Positions 28,127-36,525 of a DNA stretch of 64,000 nt are shown in pieces. This DNA comes from Engelhardtia mirabilis (GTDB lineage Bacteria > Planctomycetota > UBA1135 > GCA-002686595). Both the position numbers and the translations under genes were made by a program. Location: positions 5,022,001 through 5,086,000 of the forward strand of contig CP036296.1 in NCBI GenBank assembly GCA_007751255.1, read 5' to 3'. Position 1 is the stretch's first letter. Each line of letters starts with the position of its first letter. The notes under the pieces are model-generated. The model made no database searches. It was given only the letters and a program-made list of their open reading frames with translations, and was not told the origin of the DNA.

Positions 28127-29212
28127 TCAGTCCGGGGCCCGGTCCTCGAACCGCGCGCGGAGCTCGCTCAGGTGCCGCGAGATGTCCTTGCGCTCCAGGG
28201 CCTCGAGCCGCCCCAGGACCCGCAGCCCCGCCTCGCGTTCGCCGACCTGCAGGCTGGCGTGGATCAGGTTGAAGCCCGCGGTCGGCCCGTGGACCGCCGG
28301 GTCGTAGACGGGCTCGATCAACGCGACCGCGCGGCCGGGGTGCCCGGTGCGACCGAGGTCGCCCGAGATCATCATCAGGGCGTCGCCGTACTCGCGGGCG
28401 CGGGGCAGGGCCTGGGCGTAGAGCTCGAGCGCGCGCTCCGGGTCCTGGGCCTCGAGCGCCGTGCGAGCCAGCCAGAGCTGGGCACGCCAGCTTCCGTCGA
28501 GGGCCGCGACCCGCTCCAGGGCGGTGATCCAGCCGGCCTCGCCGTCGCGCTCGCGGGCGATGGCCCCCCACCACTCCACGGAGTTGGGCACGTTCGGATC
28601 GAGCTGCAGGGCTTCCCAGAGCAGCGCCTCGGCGCCCTCGTGGTCCCCGCGATTCGCCCGCACCTTGGCCAGGTTGGTCAGCACCACACCGCTGGGTCCG
28701 GCCGACGCGACCTGGGCCTCGAGCACCGCTTGGGCCTCGTCCAAGCGGCCGGTCTGCATCAGGGCGATGCCCAGCATGGTCGCCGCCCGCTCGCGATTCG
28801 GATCGACCTCGATCAGGGCCCGGGCGCTCTCCAGCCCGTCCTCGAACCAGCCGCGGCCGAAGGCGTCGACCAACAGGGCATAGAGCTGATCGGGCTGCTG
28901 GCGAACCGACTCGAACATGCGCGGCAGGATCCCCGTGCGGTACTCCTCGGCGTCGATCAGCACCGCGTTGCCCTCGCGGTCGAACATGCGGATCGCGTTC
29001 GGCGCGGCCGCGGGCGACTGGGGTTCGACTTCCGCAGTCGCGGACGCTTCAAGCTCCGAGGACGCCGCGTCGAGCACGGGCCGCGATGCCCGCCCCGTTT
29101 GATGCGTCGCCTCGGGCGGTTGCCCCGACGCTTCGACCGGACCACGCCGGGCATCCTGCGGCTCCCTTGCGGCGTGCCCGCCGCGGCCGAACAGTCGCTT
29201 GAAGATTCCCAT
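28127..29212 (-). CDS. TPR-repeat protein
   Basis: 361 residues, no signal peptide. The N-terminus is basic (MGIFKRLFGRGG), then an acidic/Ala-rich linker of ~50 residues. From ~residue 85 to the end the sequence is a series of helical pairs with TPR spacing: GRGWFEDGLESARALIEVDP, MLGIALMQTGRLDEAQAVLE, NLAKVRANRGDHEGAEALLW, LWLARTALEAQDPERALELY and MISGDLGRTGHPGRAVALIE. TPR arrays mediate protein-protein contacts; no partner or enzymatic domain is visible. A 57-base gap separates it from the GNAT gene, which is transcribed in the same direction upstream of it, so cotranscription is possible. Confidence 0.75.
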   Translation of the reverse strand: MGIFKRLFGRGGHAAREPQDARRGPVEASGQPPEATHQTGRASRPVLDAASSELEASATAEVEPQSPAAAPNAIRMFDREGNAVLIDAEEYRTGILPRMFESVRQQPDQLYALLVDAFGRGWFEDGLESARALIEVDPNRERAATMLGIALMQTGRLDEAQAVLEAQVASAGPSGVVLTNLAKVRANRGDHEGAEALLWEALQLDPNVPNSVEWWGAIARERDGEAGWITALERVAALDGSWRAQLWLARTALEAQDPERALELYAQALPRAREYGDALMMISGDLGRTGHPGRAVALIEPVYDPAVHGPTAGFNLIHASLQVGEREAGLRVLGRLEALERKDISRHLSELRARFEDRAPD

Positions 29213-29269
29213 GGTGTGCTGCAGATCAAGGGACGCGCGCGGCCGTCGACGCCGAACCGGTCCCGGTGC

Positions 29270-29785
29270 TCACGCGCCGGTCGAAGCCTCCCAGGCCATC
29301 ACCAGAACTTCGGAACCGTCCTCATCTCGACGCACCTCGATCGACGCCAAGCCCGACTTCTCGAGGACTCGCTTCGAGGCCAAGTTCTCGGGGCTCAAGG
29401 TCGCGATCACCCGCCGCAGCCCGAAGCGCTCGCGCCCCCACTCGATCATCGCCGTGACCGTCTCCGTCGCCAGGCCAGCGCCCCAGTGGGCTCGCAGGAA
29501 GGCGTACTTGACCTCGGCCTCCTCCTGCCCGCCGGGGTGCACGAGGCCGCAGTAGCCGACCACCTCGCCGGACTCGGCCAGCACCACGGCCGACATGCCG
29601 TAGCCGCGGGTCGCGTAGTTGCGGCGGGTGACCTCGATCCAACGGGTGCAATCCCCGCGCGGGATCGGCTGACCGTCGTCGACCCAACGCATGGCTTCGG
29701 GATCGCTGTAGACCGCGAAGAGCGATTCCTCGTCGTCGAAGTCGAGCTCGCGGACGATCAGGCGTTGGGTGGTGAACAGCTCCAT
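29270..29785 (-). CDS. GNAT-family N-acetyltransferase (RimJ/RimL type)
   Basis: 171 residues from the ATG at 29785, where family homology starts (MELFTTQRLIVRELDFDD is the typical TxRLxLRxL opening). The acetyl-CoA binding motif A is HWGAGLATETVTAMIEW, and a later R-x-I-A-T-x-x-x-x-N-x-A-S motif (RVIATLSPENLASKRVLEK) is characteristic of the RimJ/RimL branch (Acetyltransf_3). It may acetylate ribosomal-protein N-termini, aminoglycosides or other amines; the substrate is not determined. The start is supported by the domain opening. Confidence 0.85.
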   Translation of the reverse strand: MELFTTQRLIVRELDFDDEESLFAVYSDPEAMRWVDDGQPIPRGDCTRWIEVTRRNYATRGYGMSAVVLAESGEVVGYCGLVHPGGQEEAEVKYAFLRAHWGAGLATETVTAMIEWGRERFGLRRVIATLSPENLASKRVLEKSGLASIEVRRDEDGSEVLVMAWEASTGA

Positions 29786-29982
29786 GGGGTCCTCGGGTGT
29801 GACGGCGGAGCCTAGGACCGCAAGGAGTGCCGTGCCAGCGCCCACGCGCCGATCTGGCCACTCCCCGTGACCGCGGCGTGCCCGCCGCCTAGTCGGTCCC
29901 GAGGCCACACGCCCAAGCCCCTCTTCGCCCCGATCGCCCCGATCGGACGTGCCTCGACCAGTCCCCCCACTGGCCCCCGAAG

Positions 29983-32649
29983 ATGCCGATGCGCCCCACT
30001 TCCTGGCTCCCGCTCTGTCTGTCGATCCTCGCCGCCCCCGCCCTGGGCGCGCCCCACGACGGCGGGGGTAAGCCACGCCCTCCGGTCGCGATCACCTACG
30101 AGCTGGTCGCGGGTTCCGCCGGCGCCACGACGATCAACTACGCGATCGAGCCGCAGCGGCAGGCGACTGCAATCCGCGCGCAGATCCAACTGCCCCACGG
30201 CGGCCGAGTGCTCGAGCAGAGCCGTGCGCAGACCGCGTGGCTCGACGCCGGCCAGTCCGTCACCGGCTGGGCTCGCGTGGAGCTGCCCGGCGGTCCGGGG
30301 GCCAAGCAGGTCGAGATCGAGGCCAACCTGGTGATCGCGACGCCGGACGGCGGGATTCCGGTCGCGTGGAGCGAGTTCGTGACCGTCGGGACGGGCTCTC
30401 TGCCCATTGACGCACCCCTCATGCAGCGCGCCGGCGTCACGACCCGCGAAGTGCGGGCACGCCGCACGCGGGAGGACGGGGACCGGCGGGAGCGGATCCT
30501 CGCACCCTGGTCTGAGTCCTCGGCTCCCGTCGTGCGCGGCGTCTTCAAGTACGTCGACCGCGACTACAACATCGACGGCTGGACCGGCGCCGAGCCCGAG
30601 CGGCCGATCCGGCTCGCTCGCCTGCAGCTGATCGACACGGCCAGCGACCAGGTCCTGGCGACGGGCGCCACGGCCATGGACGGCAGTTTCGAACTTCCGC
30701 TGACCGGCGTGGGCGCGGCGGACCTCCTGGTGCGCTGCGACTCCGTCTGCGAGACCTTCGAACCGGCGTTGCTCGAAGCGACCGACATCGACCTGGTGCC
30801 CTACTCGGTGACCAGCGCCACCTTCGCCGGCTGGGACCTCGGCGTCGAGCTCGACGTGGGCACCGTGGTGGCTCAGAAGAGCTTCAGCGGCACCAAGCAG
30901 GGCAGCGGCTTCGCCCAGCTCGACGTGATCGTCGACGCGAGCCTGTACCTCGAGCACCTCGGCGCGGCACCGGCAGCAGCCGGGATGCGGTCCATGTGGC
31001 CGGGTGGCACCCAGAGCCAAGCGTCGGGCAACAACGTGAACCTCGCCAACGGCGACGGCTACGACGACTCGGTGCTGCTGCACGAGCTGGGCCACGTGGT
31101 CGGCTTCCTCTACTCCGACACCGACCACGACGGCGGCGGTCACTTCTTCGGCGACAGCGACCAGTATCCGAGCCTGTCCATGGGCGAGGGCTACGCGAGC
31201 TTCTTCGGCGGCGCCGTCCGACAGTTCGCCGGCGTCGAGGACCCCGGGATCTATGCGGATCTGAAGGGCGGACCGTCCACGGGCCTCTCGTCGGTGCAGC
31301 TGCGCCTGGACTTCGAGAGCGGTCAGCCCTGGGCCAGCCTGATCGGCGGGGAGGCGGACGAGGTCGCGGTCTGCTGTGCGCTCTGGAACCTGGTCGACAC
31401 GGCCGCGACCACCGACGGCGACACCGTCGACGACGACGGCATCGACGGCAGTTTCCTGTTCCCCGGCGGCCTCGACGGCGACGCGCTCCTGTGGGCCTCC
31501 TACACCGGGCAGACCGTGCTCGAGGCCGAGCAGCTGAACGTGTTGGACGTCTTCGAGGGGCTCTTCGCCGACGGGCACGCGACGGAGTACGACCTTCTGA
31601 CCCAGGCCTTCGACGAGTGGAAGATCCGCTTCTACGCCGACGCCAGCGAGCCCGACGGCGAACCGTCCCAGGCCACGCCACTCGCCCTGGGAAGCTGGAC
31701 CGAGACTCACACCCTGTACGCCTCGGACCAGGACCCGCCGGTCCCCGGCGACGGCGACGAGGACCACTACAGCTTCTGGGTCGAAGCCCAGCAGTTGCTC
31801 GAGGTGCGCACACGCTACCCCCAGGGTGTCGCCGATGCGGAGACCTATTGCGACCCGCTGCTGGTTCTGATCGGCCCCGACGGACAGATTCTCGAACTGG
31901 ATGCGGACAGCGGCGTCGGCCGCAACGCGCTGATCGAGCTGGCCACGCCGGTCGCGGGCGAGTACCGCGTCGTCGTCAGGTCCCAGAGCCCCCACCGCCG
32001 GACCGGCTCCTACCAATTGCGCGCGCGCGTGACCGGCGCGGTCCAGCCGCCGACCCTGGCGTCGATCGCGCCGGCGGCAATGGTGACCCTCCACGACGGC
32101 TCGCTCGACGGCATCACTCTGGCCGGCTCGGGTCTCGCTGCGATCACCGAGGTCAAGCTCGGCTCGACGCCGATTCCGACCTTCTGGATCACGGGCGACG
32201 ACCAGATCAGCTTCCTGGTCCCGCTGCTCTCGGAGCTGGGCACCCTCGATGTGGTCGTCAGCGGCCCGGCCGGGAGTGCACAGATCCCGATCCAGGTCTC
32301 GGCCGCTCCGACGCCGACGATCCTGGCCGGCAACGGGACCCTCTTCTGGTCCCTCGACTCGATCAATGTCCGTGCGGCCGCGGCCCCGGGCGAGACCTTG
32401 GTCGTGGTGCTGGCCCTCGAACAGGGCGTGACCCATCTACCGGGCCTGGTCGAGTTCGCGATCGGCAACGGAACCGTCCATCCGATCTGGTTCACGCAAC
32501 TCAACGCTGCGGGCATGGCCGAGATGGCCTTCCCCCTGCCGCCCGAGTTGGGCGGTGGTCTCGACGTGTGGCTGCAGGGCGCCGCGGTCGCTCCGGGTGG
32601 CCCGCTGCCCCTGGTAGCGAGCAACGTCGAGCCCGGGAAGATCTTCTGA
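29983..32649 (+). CDS. Secreted HEXXH-motif protein (putative metallopeptidase) with IPT/TIG-like domain
   Basis: 888 residues with a signal peptide (SWLPLCLSILAAPALGA). A beta-rich region of ~180 residues precedes an Ig-like/carboxypeptidase-regulatory-type segment (GATAMDGSFELPL). The central part contains VLLHELGHVVGFLYSD (His367, Glu368, His371) and, 31 residues later, SMGEGYASFFGG (Glu402), compatible with a zinc gluzincin active site. A PPC-like stretch (DHYSFWVEAQQLLEVRT, GEYRVVVRSQSP) and an IPT/TIG-like domain (ITLAGSGLAAITEVKLG) follow, then a C-terminal beta module of ~100 residues. Extracellular proteolysis is inferred; I cannot place it in a named peptidase family. Confidence 0.7.
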   Translation: MPMRPTSWLPLCLSILAAPALGAPHDGGGKPRPPVAITYELVAGSAGATTINYAIEPQRQATAIRAQIQLPHGGRVLEQSRAQTAWLDAGQSVTGWARVELPGGPGAKQVEIEANLVIATPDGGIPVAWSEFVTVGTGSLPIDAPLMQRAGVTTREVRARRTREDGDRRERILAPWSESSAPVVRGVFKYVDRDYNIDGWTGAEPERPIRLARLQLIDTASDQVLATGATAMDGSFELPLTGVGAADLLVRCDSVCETFEPALLEATDIDLVPYSVTSATFAGWDLGVELDVGTVVAQKSFSGTKQGSGFAQLDVIVDASLYLEHLGAAPAAAGMRSMWPGGTQSQASGNNVNLANGDGYDDSVLLHELGHVVGFLYSDTDHDGGGHFFGDSDQYPSLSMGEGYASFFGGAVRQFAGVEDPGIYADLKGGPSTGLSSVQLRLDFESGQPWASLIGGEADEVAVCCALWNLVDTAATTDGDTVDDDGIDGSFLFPGGLDGDALLWASYTGQTVLEAEQLNVLDVFEGLFADGHATEYDLLTQAFDEWKIRFYADASEPDGEPSQATPLALGSWTETHTLYASDQDPPVPGDGDEDHYSFWVEAQQLLEVRTRYPQGVADAETYCDPLLVLIGPDGQILELDADSGVGRNALIELATPVAGEYRVVVRSQSPHRRTGSYQLRARVTGAVQPPTLASIAPAAMVTLHDGSLDGITLAGSGLAAITEVKLGSTPIPTFWITGDDQISFLVPLLSELGTLDVVVSGPAGSAQIPIQVSAAPTPTILAGNGTLFWSLDSINVRAAAAPGETLVVVLALEQGVTHLPGLVEFAIGNGTVHPIWFTQLNAAGMAEMAFPLPPELGGGLDVWLQGAAVAPGGPLPLVASNVEPGKIF

Positions 32650-32659
32650 AGCCAACAGG

Positions 32660-32688
32660 GGGGGGCGGGCAGCGAATGCTCGCCCCCC
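32660..32688. terminator. Bidirectional terminator hairpin
   Basis: A 12-bp stem, GGGGGGCGGGCA paired with TGCTCGCCCCCC (one G-U wobble), closed by a GCGAA loop, lies ten bases after the stop of the HEXXH protein and faces the convergent STAS-like gene. It is likely a terminator for both directions. Confidence 0.7.
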
Positions 32689-32749
32689 GCGGATCCGGGA
32701 CACGCCGAGGTCGGGCGGCGCCGCTACCGGGCCCTGGACGGTCCTCGGC

Positions 32750-33145
32750 TCAAGCCCCGGTGGCGCCGAGCTTGCTGACGATCCAGGCTTCGGCCTCCGG
32801 GCGGCTGCGGAAGACCTGGGTCTCCATCGGCGCCGACTCGAGCATGATCTCCCACATCCGGCTGAGTCCGTAGTGGAGGTCCTTGAGCGCCACCACGGCG
32901 ATGATCATGCCAGGGTTCACCACGCCGGCCCGTCGGTCCCGCTCGGCAATGGCGCGGACCTCGTCCTCCCCGGCCTCGACTTCAGCCACATCCTCGAAGT
33001 CGACCAACAGGTAGGTGATCGCTCGCGTGACCTCGTCCGACCCGAAGAGCACCTCCTTGACATCGAGTAGTTGCCGCGCACTGACGGTCCCTCGCCCTCG
33101 AAGCAAGATTCCGCCGCCATCCAGCTTTTGAACTTCGATAGCCAT
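32750..33145 (-). CDS. SpoIIAA/STAS-like small protein
   Basis: 131 residues from the ATG at 33145; the frame is open upstream but lacks similarity there. The secondary-structure pattern (VQKLDGGGILLRGRGTVSA, ITYLLVDFEDVAEVEAG, GMIIAVVALKDLHYGLSRM, VFRSRPEAEAWI) alternates strands and helices as in STAS/SpoIIAA-like domains of ~120 residues, including the closing helix with R-x-x-x-A-x-x-W. Such proteins act in lipid binding or regulatory complexes; no specific role is known here and no anti-sigma partner is adjacent. The fold call is moderate. Confidence 0.55.
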   Translation of the reverse strand: MAIEVQKLDGGGILLRGRGTVSARQLLDVKEVLFGSDEVTRAITYLLVDFEDVAEVEAGEDEVRAIAERDRRAGVVNPGMIIAVVALKDLHYGLSRMWEIMLESAPMETQVFRSRPEAEAWIVSKLGATGA

Positions 33146-33392
33146 TGTTCTAGTCGGCGCCGCTCTGACCGACGCTGCTCCCACGAACCCTCGACGGGTT
33201 GATAACACGCAGCGCCGCCAGGGTCCAATGGTGCCGATACACCTCTGCGGCCAGGGGCCCCCTCTGCGGCCGGGCGCCCACCGAGGTCGCGCCATTCGCA
33301 GCAGACAGGGCCGCGTCAGGACCTGGGGTCAACTCCAGCGCGACGGCCGGAACGTCGAACCGGCGGTCTCGCACCACCCGCGTGCGATGGCT

Positions 33393-33683
33393 TCAGGGGT
33401 CCAGGAGCTCGCGTAGGCGGGCGATCAGCTCCTCCTCGTCCGGATAGCCGGCGCCGAAGGGGCGCGTGAGCCAGTTGCCGCCCCGCGTCGAGATCAGTTC
33501 GCCGTCCGCAGTCAGATCGAATTGGCCCCTGCGCCCCGGCTCGAGGGTGACGTCCTGGCCCAACCATTCCTTGATGGAGGCAGCGAGACCCGCTGCCCTA
33601 CTCTGGTTGCCGCTTCAGGTCGGGCAGTAGCGGATGGTCAGCTTCATGGTCTGCGCCGGTTGTAGTTCGATCGCGCCGTCCAT
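33393..33683 (-). CDS. Rdx/SelW-like selenoprotein (Sec encoded by in-frame TGA)
   Basis: 96 residues if the TGA at 33615-33617 is read as selenocysteine; without readthrough only 22 residues would be made. The frame opens at ATG 33683, with GAGG eight bases upstream (33692-33695); an internal ATG at 33647 gives an 84-residue product nearer the usual family N-terminus. The redox motif is IRYCPTU, i.e. beta-strand then C-x-x-U as in the SelW/Rdx thioredoxin-like family. After the TGA come ASIKEWLGQDVTLEPG and GQFDLTADGELI, then FGAGYPDEEELIARLRELLDP, matching the family ending (G-F/Y-P-x-x-x-E-L-x-x-R-x-R-x-x-x-D-P). The gene lies 17 bases downstream of an unknown gene on the same strand. It is probably a thiol/selenol oxidoreductase; substrate unknown. 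Confidence 0.85.
33579..33597 (-). promoter_or_regulatory. Bacterial SECIS hairpin for Sec insertion
   Basis: On the minus-strand mRNA a perfect 7-bp stem (GGCAGCG paired with CGCUGCC) is closed by a 5-base loop GGUCU. The stem begins 18 bases after the UGA and the loop starts 25 bases after it. This fits the known bacterial SECIS rule: apical loop 16-37 bases from UGA, with G among the first two loop bases. It lies inside the coding sequence, as bacterial SECIS elements do. Confidence 0.8.
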
Positions 33684-33700
33684 TCAACGCGCCTCGTCGC

Positions 33701-34228
33701 TCAGCCTAGCGGCCAGGTCTCGCCTGCCGCGTGGGTCAGGTCCAAGCGCGGCGAGAGCTCGTCGTCGAAGCTCACGTCCCACTCGAGCACCGTGCGTCCG
33801 TCACCGACGGCGCTGGGCGCGGGCTGGTAGGGGGGCGCCGACGACGCAGGGCGCATCCAGCACTCGGGGATGTAGACCTCGACCCCCTCGCCCGCGGCGC
33901 TGCTGCCGTGCAGGAAGCGGGTGGCGCCGTCATCCAGACGCGCGAGCTCCGGCCGCAGCTCGTAGCACACTCCGCCGGCGCCCTCGATCCAGGCCACGAC
34001 CTCGTCGATCTCGGCGTGATCGAAGAGCTGCCCGATCAGTCTCACCGCCTGGGATCCCGCCAAGGGTCGATCGAACTCCAGCACGAAGAGCCCTTCGGCC
34101 ACCTCGCTCAGCCTGGCCCGTCGCGGACCGGGGCGCTCGTGCTTGCAGGCCTCGGACAACTCCAGGGTGGCCCGCTGGATCGCCGCCGGTTCCGCGGTTT
34201 GCAGGAGGAAGAGATTGGGCTGGCTCAT
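33701..34228 (-). CDS. Hypothetical protein upstream of the selenoprotein
   Basis: 175 residues, no signal peptide or membrane segment; I do not recognise a family. The first half is mixed alpha/beta (MSQPNLFLLQTAEPAAIQRA, FVLEFDRPLAGSQAVRLIG, IDEVVAWIEGAGGVCYELR) and includes a cysteine in a GVCYEL strand. The second half is acidic with a beta-strand run (TVLEWDVSFDDEL). The 17-base gap to the selenoprotein start suggests one transcript, so a shared redox-related role is possible but purely contextual. Confidence 0.6.
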   Translation of the reverse strand: MSQPNLFLLQTAEPAAIQRATLELSEACKHERPGPRRARLSEVAEGLFVLEFDRPLAGSQAVRLIGQLFDHAEIDEVVAWIEGAGGVCYELRPELARLDDGATRFLHGSSAAGEGVEVYIPECWMRPASSAPPYQPAPSAVGDGRTVLEWDVSFDDELSPRLDLTHAAGETWPLG

Positions 34229-34426
34229 GGCGCGGCGTGGGCCTGGCGACCAAGTTGTCGAGCGCGACGGGACCCGTCAAGCGACACCAAAGACGCGTCT
34301 GCGAAGGCGTCTCCCACAGGCGAAACGCCCGGTTGGCGGCTTTCGAGCCCGACAGGCGCTACGAAGACCGGCTCCAGTGACCGCCAGAGGTCCGTGAGCG
34401 ATGGCTCGCCGGGCTAGACTCGTCCC

Positions 34427-35659
34427 ATGCTCGCGCCCCCGGGTCTACTGACCTTCGTCTGGTTCCTCTGCTCGGCCGCCACGCAACAGCTCGCGGTCCC
34501 GAGCGCTCCGGTCGTCGAGCTCGAGTCCCTGCACTTCGAGCGCATCGTGCTCGATGTCGACTACCACAGCGAAGGTGTCGGCGTCGGAGACTTCGATCGC
34601 GACGGCGACCTGGACGTGGTCGCCGGACCCTATTGGTACGAAGCGCCCGACTTCCTCGAGCGACACGCGATCTACCCCGCCTTCGCCTACCCGATCACCT
34701 TCTACGCCTTCGACAGCTTCCTGACCTTCGTGGAGGACCTGAACGCGGACGGCTGGGACGACATGTTCGTGGTCGGCTTTCCGGGCACCGCGGCCAAGTG
34801 GTACGAGAATCCGAAGGGCCGGTCCGGCCCGTGGGCCGTGCACGTCGTCCTCGACGGCGTCGACGGCGAATCACCTCTGTTGGCGGACGTCGACGGCGAT
34901 GGAATCTCGGAGCTGGTCTGCGCTCACCAGGGTCGCCTGGGCTTCGCCGAGCGTGATCCGGTCGATGCGACCGCCCCTTGGACCTTCCACCCGGTCAGTG
35001 ACCCGGCCGGCCCGACACTCTGGGGCCCGTTCTTCCACGGGCTCGGCCTCGGGGACGTGAACGGCGACGGTCGTGCGGACCTGCTGACGGCGATCGGCTG
35101 GCTGGAGCAACCGCCGTCCCTCGCGGGCGATCCGATCTGGCCGCTGCACCCGGCCATGCTCGGTCTGGGTGGAGCTCAGATGTTCGTCCAGGACGTCGAT
35201 CTGGACGGCGACGGGGACGTACTCGCGGGTTGGGCTGCCCACGGCTACGGCCTCCACTGGTACGCCCGGTCCGAGACGCCCGGCGGTACCGTGTTCGAGC
35301 CCCGGACGATCATGCCCGCAGCGCCCCCGAGCACCTTCGGCGGCGCCGCGGCCCCCTTGCAGTTCAGCCAGCTCCACGCCCTGGCCTGGGCGGACGTGAA
35401 CGGCGACGGCCAGCTCGACCTGGTCACGGGCAAGACCTTCTACGCCCACAACGGCACGGACCCGGGCTTCGACGACCCGGCGCTCCTGGTGGTCTGGCTG
35501 CTGCGCAATGGCGGCCAGCGCGCGGACTACCGCCCGGTGATCGTCGACGTGGACTCAGGCGTCGGGCGTCAGGTCATGGCCCGCGACATCGACCTGGACG
35601 GTCGGGTCGACATCGTCACCTCCAACAAGAAGGGCACCTACGTGTTCCTCCAGCGCTGA
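34427..35659 (+). CDS. Secreted VCBS/FG-GAP repeat protein
   Basis: 410 residues with a short signal peptide (LLTFVWFLCSAATQQ). Several calcium-binding VCBS/FG-GAP units are evident: VGDFDRDGDLDVVAGPYWY, EDLNADGWDDMFVVGFPG, GDVNGDGRADLLTAIGW, QDVDLDGDGDVLAG, ADVNGDGQLDLVTG and RDIDLDGRVDIVTSN. The interval of 55-70 residues fits a single beta-propeller of six or seven blades. Proteins of this layout occur singly in planctomycete-type secretomes; ligand unknown. It converges on the GNAT gene, 46 bases away. Confidence 0.8.
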   Translation: MLAPPGLLTFVWFLCSAATQQLAVPSAPVVELESLHFERIVLDVDYHSEGVGVGDFDRDGDLDVVAGPYWYEAPDFLERHAIYPAFAYPITFYAFDSFLTFVEDLNADGWDDMFVVGFPGTAAKWYENPKGRSGPWAVHVVLDGVDGESPLLADVDGDGISELVCAHQGRLGFAERDPVDATAPWTFHPVSDPAGPTLWGPFFHGLGLGDVNGDGRADLLTAIGWLEQPPSLAGDPIWPLHPAMLGLGGAQMFVQDVDLDGDGDVLAGWAAHGYGLHWYARSETPGGTVFEPRTIMPAAPPSTFGGAAAPLQFSQLHALAWADVNGDGQLDLVTGKTFYAHNGTDPGFDDPALLVVWLLRNGGQRADYRPVIVDVDSGVGRQVMARDIDLDGRVDIVTSNKKGTYVFLQR

Positions 35660-35705
35660 GCCGTGGCTGGGGGCGCCGGGGCGCTGTGCCCGCCCGCCGT
35701 CGATC

Positions 35706-36203
35706 TCAGGTAGTGAACGAGAAGCGCGTCATCGGCGCCGCGGCTTCCGGTTGCGTGCGCCGGGGAGCGTGGCCGACGAGGGCGCGCTCGTAGAAGCCGA
35801 TCGCCGTCGAGTTGGCGTCGAAGACGTCGATCGACCAGGTGCCGGTCAGCTGCGCGCAGATCGCCAGCAGGGCGCGCCGGGCCAGGCCCGTCCCCCGCTG
35901 CTCGGGCCGCACGAACAGGTCGTAGAGCACCCATTGAACGTCCTGGCCGATAGCGGCGGCGTAGCGCTCGCCCATGACGAAGGCGAAGCCGACGGGGACG
36001 CCGCCGTGCTCGATGACGAAGGGAAACAGGTCGCCCGGACGCTCGACCCAGTCCGCCTGTAGAGGCGCGTCGGCGTCGATGCTCGAATCGAAGCTTGAGA
36101 TGGTGCGCCGATAGTCGGCGAAGAACCCGCGCAGGGCCGGCAGGTCGTCGGCGGTGGCGGTGCGGACGCAGCCTTCTCCGTCGAGGTCGAGCGGTTCGGT
36201 CAT
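35706..36203 (-). CDS. GNAT-family N-acetyltransferase
   Basis: 165 residues from the ATG at 36203, where the domain begins (CVRTATADDLPALRGFFADY). Acetyl-CoA binding motif A is LFVRPEQRGTGLARRALLAI (R-x-x-G-x-G/A), followed by a strand, ANSTAIGFYERALV, typical of motif B. The substrate is unknown; the GNAT superfamily acetylates small molecules, peptides and nucleotides. It is divergent from the photolyase gene. Confidence 0.83.
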   Translation of the reverse strand: MTEPLDLDGEGCVRTATADDLPALRGFFADYRRTISSFDSSIDADAPLQADWVERPGDLFPFVIEHGGVPVGFAFVMGERYAAAIGQDVQWVLYDLFVRPEQRGTGLARRALLAICAQLTGTWSIDVFDANSTAIGFYERALVGHAPRRTQPEAAAPMTRFSFTT

Positions 36204-36525
36204 GGCGTCCACAATCTCGCGGCCGAGAGAGCGGGCGTCAAGCCCGGGATCGTGGAGGTCTACCGTCCCGGGGGGCGGCGAACCGCGGCCCTCCGCCGGC
36301 GCCGTCGGCGGCCCGGCGTCGCTCGACGAGTCCGCGCTCCTGCGCCTCCTCGCCCTGCTCCCATCGGGCGCGGATCGATCCCTCCACGGCCGGAGCCCTG
36401 TCCTGGGGCCACGTTGCGCCGCGATGAGCGTGGGCACGCAACGCCTCACCGAGCTCTGGGGATCGCGGCCCGACCGCCCCAATCTTCGCCTGACCCGCCC
36501 CTCGCGGGAGCCCCGACGGTCGCCC
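36204..36525. other. Divergent intergenic region
   Basis: 322 bases between the GNAT and photolyase starts. I see no gene, repeat or recognisable promoter elements. Open frames here are high-GC read-through without homology. Confidence 0.4.

Noticed and set aside
33150..33377. 75-codon open frame on the minus strand downstream of the selenoprotein
   Set aside because: No Shine-Dalgarno sequence, no domain pattern, and it overlaps the upstream region of the STAS-like gene.
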